18,682 nt of DNA from JALQUL01 sp964556425 (GCA_964556425.1 CAZKWC010000059.1:1-18682), one strand, 5' to 3'; shown: positions 1 through 8,337, numbered from the stretch's first letter. Notes: generated by a model from the sequence alone, not told the origin. Program-made: numbers and translations.

Positions 1-54
1 CAAATTGAGCTGTTGCAAGATGCTTTGTTGGTACAACGTTTACCATTGGTCTAA
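1..54 (+). CDS. 3' end of an unidentified gene (partial)
   Basis: Frame 1 is open from the window edge for 17 codons and closes with TAA at 52-54; the visible C-terminus reads QIELLQDALLVQRLPLV. It points the same way as apt and ends 32 bases before the apt start, so the two could be co-transcribed. Too little is visible to name the product, and an open frame of this length could be chance. Confidence 0.35.
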   Translation, partial: QIELLQDALLVQRLPLV

Positions 55-86
55 GTTGGTTTTTTAATTTTTAAAAGTAGCACATT

Positions 87-641
87 ATGTTAGACCCCGA
101 TTTTGGCCCTTATCTTAAATCACACATTCGCACTGTTGCTAATTGGCCTTTGCCTGGCGTGCAATTTCGTGACATTACCCCTTTATTGCAAGATCCAAAA
201 GTATTTAGGGTGTTAATTGATTCTTTTGTACATCGCTACATGGACGCTGCTAACCGCCCTGATGTGGTCGCTGGCCTAGATGCTCGAGGTTTTATTATTG
301 GCTCGGTGATTGCATACGAATTAAATTTAGGTTTTGTACCCATTCGCAAAAAAGGTAAATTACCCTTTACCACCGTGCAAGAAACTTACGAACTCGAATA
401 TGGCAGTGCCACTGTAGAACTGCATACCGACGCAGTAAAACCAGGCCAAAAGGTCTTGCTAATTGATGATTTGATTGCTACCGGCGGCACTATGTTAGCT
501 GGCAAAGCCTTACTCGAAAAATTAGGCGCAACGGTTTTAGAAGGGGCTGCGATTGTCGATTTACCCGAATTAGGCGGCTCTAAAAAACTCACAGATGCAG
601 GCTTAAAATTATTTACTTTGCTTGATTTTGCAGGGCATTAA
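87..641 (+). CDS. apt: adenine phosphoribosyltransferase
   Basis: Cytosolic purine-salvage enzyme that joins adenine to PRPP to give AMP and pyrophosphate. At 184 residues it has the usual length for bacterial Apt and appears complete. The type I phosphoribosyltransferase PRPP loop is clear at residues 123-136 (VLLIDDLIATGGTM, with the paired acidic residues and the TGGT turn). The family segments LDARGF (64-69) and RKKGKLP (87-93) are in place, and the N-terminus has the PLPGVQFRDITPLL block (21-34) typical of Apt rather than of xanthine or hypoxanthine enzymes. The ATG at 87 lacks a strong Shine-Dalgarno; the nearest purine run is AAAAG at 73-77. Transcription probably ends at the hairpin at 674-715. 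Confidence 0.96.
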   Translation: MLDPDFGPYLKSHIRTVANWPLPGVQFRDITPLLQDPKVFRVLIDSFVHRYMDAANRPDVVAGLDARGFIIGSVIAYELNLGFVPIRKKGKLPFTTVQETYELEYGSATVELHTDAVKPGQKVLLIDDLIATGGTMLAGKALLEKLGATVLEGAAIVDLPELGGSKKLTDAGLKLFTLLDFAGH

Positions 642-673
642 TTAAGCAAGCTTAGCTATTGCTTGAGTTTTTC

Positions 674-719
674 AAAAGTCTTGGTTCTAACTATTATTGA
701 AGAACCAAGACTTTTCTTT
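674..719. terminator. bidirectional intrinsic terminator between apt and the dioxygenase gene
   Basis: A perfect 15-bp inverted repeat (674-688 with 701-715) encloses a 12-base loop. The stem starts with AAAA and ends with TTTT followed by CTTTTT, so a U-tract is available on both strands. It sits between two convergent genes and overlaps nothing coding, the ideal place to end both transcripts. Confidence 0.9.
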
Positions 720-1919
720 TTATGAACGAGCCAACACCGCTCTCTTGCTTGCTAAATCTTCTCGGTTCATATAACAGCCCTGTAAATGTCGATTGCCAGT
801 GTTAGCATCAAAACTTTCACGACCATGCAAGACACGACTGTTATCGTAAGTTATCAGTTCGCCTGCGGCTAAACGGGTGGTTAAATGATATTTTTTATCT
901 CGTAAGCGCTTCCATAAAGCAGCTATTGCGCCATACATAGGCTCTATTAATTCAGCTGGCAACTGCATAGAGGATCGAAGCCAGTTATTAAAGCGAATTC
1001 TAGCGAGCTTGCCATAGGGGTCTAGCTCGAGAGCTAAGGCATCGGTTGCAATATCACAGCTTTGATCATGAAATCGGTAAGTTAATGGATGGCTTGAAAG
1101 CAATTGAAATGACTCGGGGTCCTCTTGACGCAAGTCTTGCGCCACACGAAATCCATCTGCAAAAATAGAACCACCACCCACTACGCTATTAGCCAAACAC
1201 GACAACATTTGTATATCGGGCGGGGAAGCCCAATTGACTAAATCGGTGTGCAGTTCTAAGCCTAATGATGTGTAGGCCACGGCATTAGGATTAGGCATTG
1301 AAATCACATCATAAAACTCACCAAAGTTGGAGGTTCTAACTGGGCCAACCCTATTAGCGACTTCAATCAATTTACCAGATACAGTAGGTACACCACGTAA
1401 TAACACTATGCCATCTTTTTGCAACGCATCTATCCATGCTTTAACGCCGTTGTCGGTGGTGAAATAATCATTAAAATCGACCACAACCAAATTTTGATGA
1501 TGCTGTGCATCCCAAAGCCTTTGAACTGGTTTTCGCTCTGCTAATGCAGGTTGGGAATAACAGTGATGTCTTAACCAAGCCCAAGAAAAATGGGATGTGT
1601 GCTGCTCGGCTCCTTGGGTAAAGTCAACACTTACACCCTGCCCCTCTACCACTTGTATGGCTTTTATGGCTGGCGGGGCATGATCAAAAAACATATAGGT
1701 GCGCTCTAGCGCTTTGGGATGTTTACACTTTGCACAGGCACAGTTATCTCTTAACCATATGGCATGAAAAATACTTTCACGGCCATCGTCCCAGAGCATG
1801 TTCAGTTGCTTGGCATTAAAGTCTATAGACTTCATAGAATGCTGTGTTTGATAAGCTGCTAAATCAAGCATATCAAATGCCAAGCCTTTATTCGCCACGT
1901 GATTAGGGGTCATTTCCAT
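720..1919 (-). CDS. gamma-butyrobetaine dioxygenase-type Fe(II)/2-oxoglutarate oxygenase
   Basis: Two-domain oxygenase of the gamma-butyrobetaine / trimethyllysine hydroxylase family, which makes carnitine or a related trimethylammonium hydroxy acid. The N-terminal DUF971-like domain has the zinc site: NCACAKC gives three cysteines, and the RHHC segment about 55 residues on can supply the histidine. The C-terminal TauD/TfdA barrel has the iron triad: HTD (about 150 residues in) and the distal His in SRVLHGRE near the C-terminus. The open frame continues upstream to an ATG at 1949, but I prefer the ATG at 1919 because AAGGAT lies 5 bases ahead of it; that gives 399 residues, and an internal Met at 1835 would give 371. 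Human GBBH is 387. No other carnitine gene is visible, so the exact substrate is unproven. It is convergent with apt and lies downstream of the sulfide dehydrogenase gene. Confidence 0.85.
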   Translation of the reverse strand: MEMTPNHVANKGLAFDMLDLAAYQTQHSMKSIDFNAKQLNMLWDDGRESIFHAIWLRDNCACAKCKHPKALERTYMFFDHAPPAIKAIQVVEGQGVSVDFTQGAEQHTSHFSWAWLRHHCYSQPALAERKPVQRLWDAQHHQNLVVVDFNDYFTTDNGVKAWIDALQKDGIVLLRGVPTVSGKLIEVANRVGPVRTSNFGEFYDVISMPNPNAVAYTSLGLELHTDLVNWASPPDIQMLSCLANSVVGGGSIFADGFRVAQDLRQEDPESFQLLSSHPLTYRFHDQSCDIATDALALELDPYGKLARIRFNNWLRSSMQLPAELIEPMYGAIAALWKRLRDKKYHLTTRLAAGELITYDNSRVLHGRESFDANTGNRHLQGCYMNREDLASKRAVLARS

Positions 1920-1992
1920 GCAAATCCTTATTAAGAAATCTGCATTCATTCTATAGAGCAGATGGCCTCAAAGCAACTTTGCCATTGCAATA

Positions 1993-2010
1993 CCATTGTA
2001 AAAACAATGG
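1993..2010. other. hairpin between the sulfide dehydrogenase gene and the dioxygenase gene
   Basis: CCATTGT at 1993-1999 and ACAATGG at 2004-2010 form a perfect 7-bp stem with an AAAA loop. It lies in the 112 bases between two leftward genes. No T-run follows it on the minus strand, so it is not a standard intrinsic terminator; it might be a weak terminator, an mRNA-processing hairpin or a chance palindrome. Confidence 0.35.
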
Positions 2011-2031
2011 CTACCATCTGCATCTAAAAAA

Positions 2032-3290
2032 TTAACTAAAACTATCGCCCATTAAAGTGGCAAACCATTTTTCCATATCTTTGTAATTGCCTCGGCTCGC
2101 TCCATTAGATGCTCTTGGCTGAGTCACTCCATTGGCTGTTGAGGGCATCATTACTCCACCTGAATATTGATAAACAGCCGACAACCATGAGGCCATAGTA
2201 CTATTGACAGGAGTGAAACAGGCTGAATTCAAAACCGGTGAAGCTTCGTTGACAGCATAGCTAGTACCTAATAAGGCATAAATAATACCGTTTGCGCATA
2301 CTTTAGCTTCTTGATTTCCAATATGTCCCGCTTTTGGCATACCAGATATACAAGCATCGCCAATCACATGAACCCCTGGTACTAAAGTTGACTCATAAGT
2401 CAATAAATTGACGGGTGCAAACTTGCCACTTACCAAACCGGCGTTAACTAACACCTCTGGGGCACGTTGAGGTGGTATAGGATTAAGCACCGCTGCGGTA
2501 ACCGTTTTTCCTAGACCTGCTTGTGTGTAGCTCACAACGTTAGCACCCGCAATTAATTGCAAGTTAGTAATAGTAACGCCTGCACGGTAATCTACTTTAT
2601 AACCATACAAACCATTAAAGGCATTTTGGAAGTTAGTGGCCTGAGCCTGAATCGTGCTATTGGCATCTAATAGAATTACTTTGCTAGCCGGTTTGTAAAC
2701 TCGTAACCAATCGGCAATTACACAAGCTCTTTCGTAGGGGCCTGGAGGGCAACGATAAGGCGCCAAAGGAATAGTGATGACTACATCTTGCCCATTGGGT
2801 ATGGCTAATAATTGAGTTCGTAGCAAGGTAGTTTGAGCGCCTGCCTTCCATGCATGCGGAACTAAGGTGTCGTACTCCGATAAACCGCTCATGCCAGGCA
2901 TTAAATCAAAATCAAGGCCAGGTGCCATCACCAAGCGATCATAGGTCAGCACACTACTGCCAGAAGGGCCGGTATAGGTGACTGTTTTATTAATGGCATC
3001 AACGGTAGTTACGGTTCCTTGTACTCGCACAACACCATACTTATTCACTAAATTAGTATAGGAGTAGGCTAAGGAAGAAATGGAAGCGCGCTTGCCAGTT
3101 AACACCTCATTGCTCATGATGTTAGAAGTGTAAACCGCATCTTTTTCAATCATGGCCACACTAATTTGCCCTCTGCCCCAAAGTCGCAAATATTTAGATA
3201 GGGTGGCTCCAGCCATACCACCACCGACCACCACTACGTTATAAGCCGCAGCTCTTGCAGTAAGTGGATAAAGAGTAGCGCCTAAGCCGA
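2032..3290 (-). CDS. flavocytochrome c sulfide dehydrogenase flavoprotein subunit (5' end missing)
   Basis: FAD-dependent, probably periplasmic oxidoreductase of the FccB/SoxF family, which oxidises sulfide and passes electrons to a cytochrome c. About 419 residues are visible; the start lies in gap 1. The first visible residues (GLGATLYPLTARAAA) look like the end of a hydrophobic, probably Tat-type, export signal. The FAD dinucleotide fold follows at once (NVVVVGGGMAG). The PYRCPPGPYER block, whose cysteine is encoded at 2749-2751, is diagnostic; the second cysteine expected for the redox-active disulfide is in NSACF, encoded at 2218-2220. GDACISGMPKAGHIGNQ is the C-terminal FAD-contacting segment. 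FccB normally works with a haem subunit (FccA/SoxE), and none is visible. The preceding gene encodes an Ig-like protein instead. Family is clear; the physiological donor is inferred. Confidence 0.88.
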
Positions 3291-3390
3291 NNNNNNNNNN
3301 NNNNNNNNNNNNNNNNNNNNNNNNNNNNNNNNNNNNNNNNNNNNNNNNNNNNNNNNNNNNNNNNNNNNNNNNNNNNNNNNNNNNNNNNNN
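3291..3390. other. assembly gap 1 (100 N, true length unknown)
   Basis: Exactly 100 ambiguous bases. The gap hides the 3' part of the Ig-like gene and the start and signal-peptide region of the sulfide dehydrogenase gene. Both need more than 100 bases if the Ig-like protein has even one full domain, so the real gap is probably longer. Confidence 0.97.
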
Positions 3391-3535
3391 TGACTTTTGA
3401 AATGACAACGGTTTTTGATGACCCAACTGTCACCGATAAACTAGAAGGACTAACCGTAATTGCAAAAACAGCACTGGTAAAACCAGTCATGATTAGCCCC
3501 AATAGGGCTACTTTTAAAAATTTTGGAAGCTTCAT
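3391..3535 (-). CDS. secreted Ig-like domain protein, N-terminal fragment
   Basis: The first 48 codons of a gene whose remainder is lost in gap 1. The ATG at 3535 has an excellent Shine-Dalgarno (GAGGGGG, a few bases upstream). Residues 1-25 form a Sec signal peptide: K-rich start, hydrophobic core ALLGLIMTGF, then a plausible AVFA cleavage site. The mature start ITVSPSSLSVTVGSSKTVVI is the usual first strand pair of a bacterial Ig-like (BIg2-type) domain. It is the first gene ahead of the sulfide dehydrogenase gene, probably in one transcript. A role as a partner or surface anchor for that enzyme is only a guess. Domain number is unknown; repeated domains could explain why assembly broke here. 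Confidence 0.7.
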
Positions 3536-4237
3536 ATTCCCCCTCTTTCTTCGTAGTAATAAACAGCTTGCAGTTAAATTTGGTTAAGCTTTCGCTTCAA
3601 TAATACTTTTTCATTGAATTGAAAAATAAGTTCTTATTGACGCAATTTATCTAAAACTCAAAACATGCAATCATGGTACGAGTTGTAATGAGCAACTCCA
3701 ATCTCAATCCCCACATTCATTTTTATGGGTGAAAAAGTCAACTCAATAAACAACCCAAGACAGTGTTATGAATACGGTTAGGAGTTTTACGGAGCTTCTT
3801 TAATACGTTTAAATTTTAATAAGCGATTCTTAAGATCCTCTTAAAAAAAGCCTCTCATGCCTAACGATAGTCATTTGAAAGTGACAATAATTGATCTAAC
3901 TCAAAGAGTTGGTATTTAATAATTAGCATTGACTCTATGAAATGGAATGGCTTGTACTTGCGGCTAACTTTTTAGCTTTAATTGGGCGGCTTAATCCTAA
4001 GAGTCATGTGTGAAGGCCTGCTTTTAGCACCTGTACAAAACTTAGAATTGATTCGTGCTACAGTGATTTTGCTTATCAAGCCTAGTGCTTAAGCGTACTG
4101 AATCTAGCGTAACAAGGGCGGTTCAGTAGGTTTTAATCCATTAGCTAGCGGTATGAAGTATTCAGCCGACAAGCTTTATCATCTCAATTGCAGAAGAAAC
4201 GAGCACCTGCCCTATTGGCATGCCGAATTTTGTATTT
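3536..4237. other. 702-bp region without a recognisable gene
   Basis: AT-rich stretch between the leftward Ig-like gene and the end of leftward mnmE. It must hold the Ig-like/sulfide dehydrogenase promoter, and possibly mnmE transcription termination. Only very short frames are present, for example 23 codons from an ATG near 3942 and 20 from an ATG near 3857, neither with a strong ribosome-binding site. There is a small inverted repeat AACTC-AAA-GAGTT near 3898 and a GGCATGCC palindrome at 4217-4224, but neither precedes a convincing T-run. I recognise no tRNA, known small RNA or mobile element. Confidence 0.6.
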
Positions 4238-5734
4238 TTATTTACCAATACAAAAGCTGGTAAATATATGACCTAATAAGTCATCTGCAGAGAGTTCTCC
4301 AGTAATTTGACCTAAGGCGTTTTGGCACAATCTTAATTCTTCTGCGGCTAAATCTAATTGTCCCAATTCAGTCAGATGAATACCGGCTAGCTCTAAATGT
4401 AAATCGACCTGTGCTAAAGCTTGCACATGACGTTCACGAGCCAAAAATAAACCTTCTCCGTTATTTTGCCAACCCGCTAGTTGCAATAACTTTTGTCTTA
4501 ATAACTCTAGGCCTTGCCCGGTTTTAGCAGACAGCATTAAGTGATGTTGCCTCGCCGCATCTGGCTGGCTTTGTTCAGGTGCATGACCAACTAGTGTTTG
4601 CCAGTACTGGGCTAATATTAAATCGTGCTGACCTTGCACTGCTTGCAAGGCCTCTATGGAGTCTAGTTTATTCCAAACATGCACCACCGCAACATTGGTG
4701 GTTATTGCATTTTCTAATTGTTTGGCAATGGCTAAATCGGCTTGTTGATAATTTTCTTGCTCTGTGGAGTTGGCACTTTGCCAACGACTTAAATCATGCA
4801 AAAATAAAACCAAATCGGCTTTATAAATTTCATCCCAAGCTCTTTGTACGCCAATTTGTTCGACTTCATCGCTACTATCACGCAATCCTGCGGTATCCAC
4901 AATATGCAGCGTCACACCTTCAATTTGAATCGACTGAGAAATTTTATCGCGAGTAGTGCCTGCAATAGGCGTCACAATGGCTAACTCGGCTCCTGCCAAA
5001 GCATTGAGTAAAGAAGACTTTCCAGCATTGGGCTGGCCTGCAATCACTACCGTTAAACCTTCTCTTAATAAGGCACCTTGTTTAGTTTTGGCAGTGAGTG
5101 TGAACAATTGCTGTTGCAAAGCCAGAAGTTGGTCTTTTAATTTAGTTTGGGCTAAAAAATCAATTTCCTCTTCGGGAAAATCAATGCTAGCCTCTACCCA
5201 AATTCTTAAATGAATAAGACCTTCTTTGAGCAAGTGCACTTCTTTAGAAAATACCCCCGATAAGGACCTTGTTGCACTTCGGGCAGCTGCTTCTGTGCTG
5301 GCATCAATAAGATCGGCGACTGCTTCGGCCTGAGCTAAATCTAGCTTACCGTTTAAAAAAGCGCGTTGGGTAAATTCACCTGGTTGAGCTAAGCGAATAT
5401 ATTGCAAATGTTTTTGCTGCGACTGCTTTGCAGCACTTATACACCTTGCCAATATCAGTTGTAAAACAACAGGGCCACCATGAGCTTGTAGCTCTAAAAC
5501 GTCTTCACCAGTAAAGGAATGAGGAGCGGGAAAAAAAAGAGCCAAGCCCTGATCTATGGCTTGGCCAGTTTCATCTTGGAAAGGCAAATAATGAGCTTGT
5601 CTTGGCAACAAGGTTTGACCACAAATTTGTTGGGCCAAGCCCATTAAATCGGGACCTGAAACTCGCACAATACCGACGGCACCCCTGCCTGGGGCGGTTG
5701 CTATAGCAACGATGGGATCGGCATTGTGCTGCAT
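4238..5734 (-). CDS. mnmE: tRNA uridine-5-carboxymethylaminomethyl modification GTPase MnmE
   Basis: GTPase that, with MnmG, modifies U34 of certain tRNAs (cmnm5U/nm5U). The 498-residue product has the N-terminal tetrahydrofolate-binding domain (IVAIATAPGRGAVGIVRVSG, 8-27), a helical domain, and an inserted G domain: Walker A GQPNAGKS 233-240, GTTRD 259-263, DTAG 280-283, NKLD 355-358 and SAK 402-404. The C-terminus FCIGK supplies the catalytic-loop cysteine typical of MnmE. It is roughly 45 residues longer than the E. coli protein; the extra length lies in the G domain around 313-345 and 362-395, rich in Gln. The ATG has AGG 8 bases upstream. It starts 17 bases after yidC, so it is the last gene of the rpmH operon. 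Confidence 0.97.
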   Translation of the reverse strand: MQHNADPIVAIATAPGRGAVGIVRVSGPDLMGLAQQICGQTLLPRQAHYLPFQDETGQAIDQGLALFFPAPHSFTGEDVLELQAHGGPVVLQLILARCISAAKQSQQKHLQYIRLAQPGEFTQRAFLNGKLDLAQAEAVADLIDASTEAAARSATRSLSGVFSKEVHLLKEGLIHLRIWVEASIDFPEEEIDFLAQTKLKDQLLALQQQLFTLTAKTKQGALLREGLTVVIAGQPNAGKSSLLNALAGAELAIVTPIAGTTRDKISQSIQIEGVTLHIVDTAGLRDSSDEVEQIGVQRAWDEIYKADLVLFLHDLSRWQSANSTEQENYQQADLAIAKQLENAITTNVAVVHVWNKLDSIEALQAVQGQHDLILAQYWQTLVGHAPEQSQPDAARQHHLMLSAKTGQGLELLRQKLLQLAGWQNNGEGLFLARERHVQALAQVDLHLELAGIHLTELGQLDLAAEELRLCQNALGQITGELSADDLLGHIFTSFCIGK

Positions 5735-5751
5735 ATCAAACCTGCTAAAGT

Positions 5752-7473
5752 TTATTTAAACTTTGGTAAGTTAAATTGTGGTGGCACTCCCATACGTACG
5801 TTAATAATCCACTGCTGAATAATTGACAAGGTATTGTTAGTAATCCAGTACAAGACCAAACCAGCTGGGAAGAAGAAGAACATCACAGAGAACGCCAAAG
5901 GCATAAACCACATCATTTTGGCTTGCAATGGATCGGGTGGTACCGGATTCAAAGCAGTTTGCAACAGACTGGTTAAAGTCATGATGAAAGGCAAAATGAA
6001 ATAAGGATCTGGCGTTGATAAATCTTGAATCCATAAAATCCATGGTGCATTACGAATTTCAACCGAGCTTAACAACACCCAATACAAGGCAATGAACACA
6101 GGAATTTGAATCAACATTGGGAAACATCCACCCAATGGGTTGACTTTTTCCTCACGGTAGATTTTCATCATCTCTTGTTGCATTTCTTGTGGCTTATCTT
6201 TTAGACGCTCACGCATTGCTTGAATACGTGGGCCTACTGCTTTCATTTTGGCCATACTAGAGTAGGCTTTGGCATTAAACCAGTAGAAAGCTGCTTTTAA
6301 TAAAACCACCAAGGCAATAATAGACCAGCCCCAGTTGTTAATAATGGTGTGTAACCAATATAACAAAGCATAAAGTGGCTTAGCCAAAATAGCAAACCAA
6401 CCATAGTCTTTTACCAAACCTAAACCAGGAGTGATTTCTTCAATCTTTTTCTCTTCTTGTGGGCCGGCAAACAAGGTAGCGACCATTTCTGTTTTTGCAC
6501 CAGGAGCCACTAATCCCATAGGAGCAATCATGGTTGCACGGTAACAGCAATCGGCTAAGGTAACGCCTTCTAAAGCGACGCCATCAAGGTTAATAGTACG
6601 CTTTACACCTTCAGGCAAAATCCAAGCACTCGCAAAATAATGCTGCACCATGGCGACATAACCATTGGTCGCTTCTTTTTCATAAGTAGCTTTGTCTTTT
6701 TTTACATCCGCAAACTCTACTTTTTGGAAGTGTTTGGCTTCAGTGTAAACAGCAGGGCCAGTAAAAGTAGAGTAGAAAGAAGATTCGCCTGGCAATTTAT
6801 TACCGTCACGAACTAATTGAACATACAACTCAGGATTAACAGGAGTGCTACCTAAATTTTGTACTTCATGTTTAACTGCGATGGCATATGAACCACGAGT
6901 AAAGGTATAAGTTTTAATCAGTTTTAGGCCACCCAATTCAGGTGACTCGAACTTAACAACCAAATTATCTTGACCCGCCTCTAAGCTACGAGGGCCATCA
7001 AGCAAAGTCATGACTTGTGCATGATTAGGGTAACCAGCACCTTTTAAGCCTGTTTGAGCCACGTAATTGCGGTTACTGCTTTTATCAAATAACAGCACAT
7101 TGTTTTTGGTACTACCGGTTTCTTTATGATTTAAGAACTCGGCATAAACAATAGAACCGCCGGCTGTATCAAAACGAAGTTTTAATAAGTCGGTTTTAAA
7201 TTCGATCACTTCACTTTTAACTGCGGCAACTGGTGTACTTGCTACGGCAGCAGAAGCGCTAGTATTATTGGCAGCAGCGACTACGCCACTCGCAGCGGCA
7301 GCTGCTACTTGGGCATTATTGCCAGTCGCTTGACTTGCAGTGGTCTGAGCCTCTTGTGAAAAAGAAGGGAAAAAGGTCGCAGGATTGCCATTATGAATTT
7401 GCCATCTATCCCATAGCAAAATCATAGAGAAACCAAATATCACCCATAAAATGGAGCGTCGAATGTCATTCAT
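5752..7473 (-). CDS. yidC: membrane protein insertase YidC
   Basis: Inner-membrane insertase and foldase that works alone or with SecYEG. The 573-residue product has the Gram-negative layout: one N-terminal transmembrane helix (about 7-21), an Ala/Thr/Ser-rich linker (about 40-85), a periplasmic beta-sandwich domain (about 88-345), and the conserved five-helix core from about 360. Core landmarks are the cytoplasmic hairpin KMKAVGPRIQAMRERLKDKP (409-428), NPLGGCFPMLIQIPVFIALY (445-464) and the FFFFPAGLVLYWITNN segment (532-547). The positive residue in the groove is Lys393, where E. coli has Arg366; Lys here is usual in betaproteobacteria. It starts 10 bases after yidD, with only a weak purine run ahead of the ATG. 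Confidence 0.97.
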   Translation of the reverse strand: MNDIRRSILWVIFGFSMILLWDRWQIHNGNPATFFPSFSQEAQTTASQATGNNAQVAAAAASGVVAAANNTSASAAVASTPVAAVKSEVIEFKTDLLKLRFDTAGGSIVYAEFLNHKETGSTKNNVLLFDKSSNRNYVAQTGLKGAGYPNHAQVMTLLDGPRSLEAGQDNLVVKFESPELGGLKLIKTYTFTRGSYAIAVKHEVQNLGSTPVNPELYVQLVRDGNKLPGESSFYSTFTGPAVYTEAKHFQKVEFADVKKDKATYEKEATNGYVAMVQHYFASAWILPEGVKRTINLDGVALEGVTLADCCYRATMIAPMGLVAPGAKTEMVATLFAGPQEEKKIEEITPGLGLVKDYGWFAILAKPLYALLYWLHTIINNWGWSIIALVVLLKAAFYWFNAKAYSSMAKMKAVGPRIQAMRERLKDKPQEMQQEMMKIYREEKVNPLGGCFPMLIQIPVFIALYWVLLSSVEIRNAPWILWIQDLSTPDPYFILPFIMTLTSLLQTALNPVPPDPLQAKMMWFMPLAFSVMFFFFPAGLVLYWITNNTLSIIQQWIINVRMGVPPQFNLPKFK

Positions 7474-7483
7474 GACGTTTTCT

Positions 7484-7738
7484 TTACTTGTCTTTAGTTA
7501 AGGGAAAGCCGAACAACTTGGGTGCGTGTTCGGGTATTGGATCGTGTCCACCGTCACACCAAGGATGGCAACGACCAATTCGCTTGAGTGTTAGATAACT
7601 ACCACCCACAGCACCGTATTTTTCAAGCGCTTGCAAGGAGTAAGCCGAGCAACTGGGTTCAAAACGGCAATTTGAACCTAAAGAAGGACTTATCAACAGG
7701 CGATAAGCTTTCACCAAATACATTAACAAATACTTCAT
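7484..7738 (-). CDS. yidD: membrane protein insertion efficiency factor YidD
   Basis: Small membrane-associated protein that aids insertion of YidC/Sec substrates. It has 84 residues, the usual size. An N-terminal amphipathic helix (YLLMYLVKAYRLLISP) leads into the family's Cys-rich motif, SNCRFEPSCSAYSLQALEKYG (C24, C30). GRCHPWCDGGHDPIPE follows (C57, C61). Its ATG overlaps the rnpA stop by 4 bases (ATGA at 7735-7738), so translation is probably coupled. The order rpmH-rnpA-yidD-yidC is conserved in most proteobacteria. Confidence 0.96.
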   Translation of the reverse strand: MKYLLMYLVKAYRLLISPSLGSNCRFEPSCSAYSLQALEKYGAVGGSYLTLKRIGRCHPWCDGGHDPIPEHAPKLFGFPLTKDK

Positions 7739-8250
7739 ACGGGAGTTTTTGCCTTTGGTTGGTAATGCTTAGAAGGACGCTTTGTTGATGGGTTCTGCAC
7801 TCTTTGACCTGTTTTTGCAAATAATTCAAGTAGTTCTGCTCGTACTGCTTTTTTAAGCAAATCAGAGCTGGCACTTTTAAATTCTTTTACATCAAAAGGA
7901 CGACGCAACCTTACCACATGCGCACCGTTATCAAGACCATTGCTTGACTCTTTTGCTACCTGGTAAATTTGCCTGCGCAATAAATTTCTGCGCACCGCTT
8001 TTTTTGCATTTCGTTTAGAAACAACGACACCAACCCAGTAGCTTCCCCCTTGAAAAATCAAAGACTGGCTAGTTGGGTTATCTGAAGTTGCTTCTAGAGG
8101 ACTAGAGGCTAAAAGCGATAATCTATGCATAGCGAAATGAGGGCTTTGAGCCATCATTTCGGCATTCATGACTGCTTGAAACTGACCTGCTGAATTTAAA
8201 TGAGAGACGCTTAGCACCTGCGAAGAGGTACTACCTGCAGTCATATTCAT
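7735..8250 (-). CDS. rnpA: ribonuclease P protein component
   Basis: Basic protein that, with the RnpB RNA, trims tRNA 5' leaders. The RNR core is clear at 75-98 (VVVSKRNAKKAVRRNLLRRQ). At 171 residues it is longer than typical RnpA (about 120). The N-terminal landmark is LNSAGQFQAVM (18-28), about 17 residues later than in a minimal protein. About 20 extra residues lie between HFAMHRLSL and YWVGVVVSK (roughly 47-70), and a basic Lys/Pro/Gln-rich tail runs from about 147. The ATG at 8250 has no clear Shine-Dalgarno and the Met at 8244 is an alternative. It is 87 bases from rpmH and overlaps yidD by 4. Identification rests on the RNR motif plus position. Confidence 0.92.
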   Translation of the reverse strand: MNMTAGSTSSQVLSVSHLNSAGQFQAVMNAEMMAQSPHFAMHRLSLLASSPLEATSDNPTSQSLIFQGGSYWVGVVVSKRNAKKAVRRNLLRRQIYQVAKESSNGLDNGAHVVRLRRPFDVKEFKSASSDLLKKAVRAELLELFAKTGQRVQNPSTKRPSKHYQPKAKTPV

Positions 8251-8337
8251 TGCTTAAATTCTTCATAAAAAGACTTTTCTGAACGACTAATTAAATTAAT
8301 ACGAGGAGATGAGCCTTATTGAATCAGTTTGATTTAA

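Noticed and set aside
3402..3587. 61-codon plus-strand frame opposite the Ig-like gene start
   Set aside because: It is antisense to a convincing signal peptide with a strong Shine-Dalgarno on the minus strand.
4201..4237. GGCATGCC palindrome downstream of mnmE as a terminator
   Set aside because: No T-run follows the stem on the mnmE strand and the stem is short.
4579..5213. Two open frames on the plus strand, 125 and 85 codons, inside mnmE
   Set aside because: They lie antisense to a complete, motif-rich mnmE and their translations show no domain character.
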